DNA from: an uncultured Pontibacter sp.
GTDB taxonomy: Bacteria; Bacteroidota; Bacteroidia; Cytophagales; Hymenobacteraceae
Assembly: GCA_947499125.1 (NCBI GenBank)
Contig: CANMMP010000001.1
Coordinates: 248,001 to 312,000, forward strand
Direction of reading: 5' to 3'
DNA: 64,000 nt
The number at the start of each line of letters is the position of its first letter. Position 1 is the first letter of the stretch. The notes below the pieces were generated by a model. The model worked only from the letters and a program-made list of their open reading frames with translations. It did not search any database and was not told where the DNA came from. This document shows, one piece after another, positions 63,512-64,000 of the stretch. The position numbers were made by a program, and so were the translations under genes.

Positions 63512-64000
63512 ATGAAAAAACACTTTGTACGCGCCTCAGTATTTATGCTGGTTGCCAGCCTTTCCTTGTCATCGTGCGTTGTCGCCAAAAAAGATTACGA
63601 AGAATTAATGGCCCGCAAAAATGCCCTAGAAGAAGATAAAGCTTTGTTGGAGCAGCAAAAAACAGACCTGGAACAGCAGAAATCTACTTTAGAACAGCAA
63701 AAAGCACAACTAGAGCAGGAACGCGCCGAACTGGAACAGCAGAAAGCTGAATACCAGGCAAGCCTGGCCCAGGCACTGAAAGAAGGCAAGACCCTGGGTG
63801 AGAACCTGAACATGAGCAAATCGCAGATAGATAAGCTAAATGCCGATCTGAAAGTGCGCGAACAAAAGCTGGCTGAACTACAGCGTATATTAGATGAAAA
63901 AGAACGTGCTGTAAAAGAGCTTCGCAGCCGCGTGAGCAATGCCCTGCTTGGCTTTAACGACAAAGACCTGACCGTGCAAGTGCGTAACGGTAAAGTATAC
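63512..64000 (+). CDS. OmpA-like coiled-coil lipoprotein (partial, cut by window end)
   Basis: The frame starts at 63512 and is still open at the last base. The lipobox is LSLSSCVVAKK (Cys22). A heptad-repeat coiled coil follows, made of LEQQKxx units (TDLEQQKSTLEQQKAQLEQE), then helical charged sequence and NDKDLTVQVRNGKVY, a typical entry into an OmpA peptidoglycan-binding domain. The OmpA part itself lies beyond the window, so the assignment rests on the N-terminal pattern. The 3' end is unseen. Confidence 0.75.
   Translation, partial: MKKHFVRASVFMLVASLSLSSCVVAKKDYEELMARKNALEEDKALLEQQKTDLEQQKSTLEQQKAQLEQERAELEQQKAEYQASLAQALKEGKTLGENLNMSKSQIDKLNADLKVREQKLAELQRILDEKERAVKELRSRVSNALLGFNDKDLTVQVRNGKVY

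Noticed and set aside
1..64000. tRNA or rRNA genes
   Set aside because: No cloverleaf or conserved rRNA segment was seen in the intergenic regions; a covariance-model search would be needed to be certain.

Overview
The window looks like chromosomal DNA of a Bacteroidota bacterium, most likely a pigmented, aerobic Cytophagales of the Hymenobacteraceae (Pontibacter-like). This placement is inferred from gene content, not from a marker gene. Supporting signs are TonB-linked and DUF5686 outer-membrane proteins with carboxypeptidase-like N-terminal domains, lipoproteins with Cys lipoboxes, AddAB-like nucleases, weak or absent Shine-Dalgarno sequences, and TAnnTTTG-type -7 promoter elements in front of many genes. 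No rRNA, tRNA, CRISPR array or transposase gene was seen. Most of the window is ordinary chromosomal backbone, with one small accessory and decaying patch (about 46.9-49.6 kb).

Layout. 0-10 kb: DUF2062 membrane protein, a large TonB-type outer-membrane beta-barrel, a DMT exporter with its AraC regulator, a DUF5694 secreted protein, a DbpA-type RNA helicase and RmuC. 10-19 kb: two lipoproteins (one an M2-family zinc peptidase), pirin, an S24/Xre regulator, a lipoprotein subtilase, RecQ with a 59-bp tandem duplication of its 3' end, and a 16-cysteine copper-storage-like protein. 19.5-22 kb: a polyamine operon consisting of a SpeD-SpeE fusion overlapping a SpeB-type ureohydrolase. 22-31.2 kb: a compact chemosensory operon (mcp-cheW-cheY-cheB-cheA-cheC) preceded by a ParA ATPase. 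Its receptor is a soluble protein with nine 92-residue HAMP units, and its CheB receiver has lost the phosphoacceptor Asp.

31-46.9 kb: SixA-like phosphatase, TopA, YfcE-type phosphoesterase, a small basic protein, threonine aldolase, AlkA-type glycosylase, DUF5686 protein, acyltransferase, SDR reductase, a NuiA-like inhibitor, a CrtI-type oxidoreductase, a YeeZ-like epimerase, a BaiN/HI0933 flavoprotein and a PA2169-like protein. 46.9-49.6 kb: small AT-richer genes, two of which are interrupted by a single in-frame stop codon. 49.7-64 kb: an RGG-tailed DeaD helicase, a conserved-looking orphan gene, AddA-like and AddB-like nucleases separated by a MITE-like element and a VOC gene, a lipoprotein, an outer-membrane barrel, a RES-Xre toxin-antitoxin pair, a TPR protein and the start of an OmpA-like coiled-coil lipoprotein cut by the window edge.

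The strongest unexplained signal is genome-scale rather than a gene. The heptamer family AASTATA (AACTATA and AAGTATA, with complements TATAGTT and TATACTT) recurs far more often than expected in genes, spacers and terminator stems on both strands. The most system-like find is the poly-HAMP cytoplasmic chemosensory cluster with an adjacent ParA. This resembles the logic of ParA-positioned cytoplasmic receptor arrays, but has no flagellar genes or CheR nearby.
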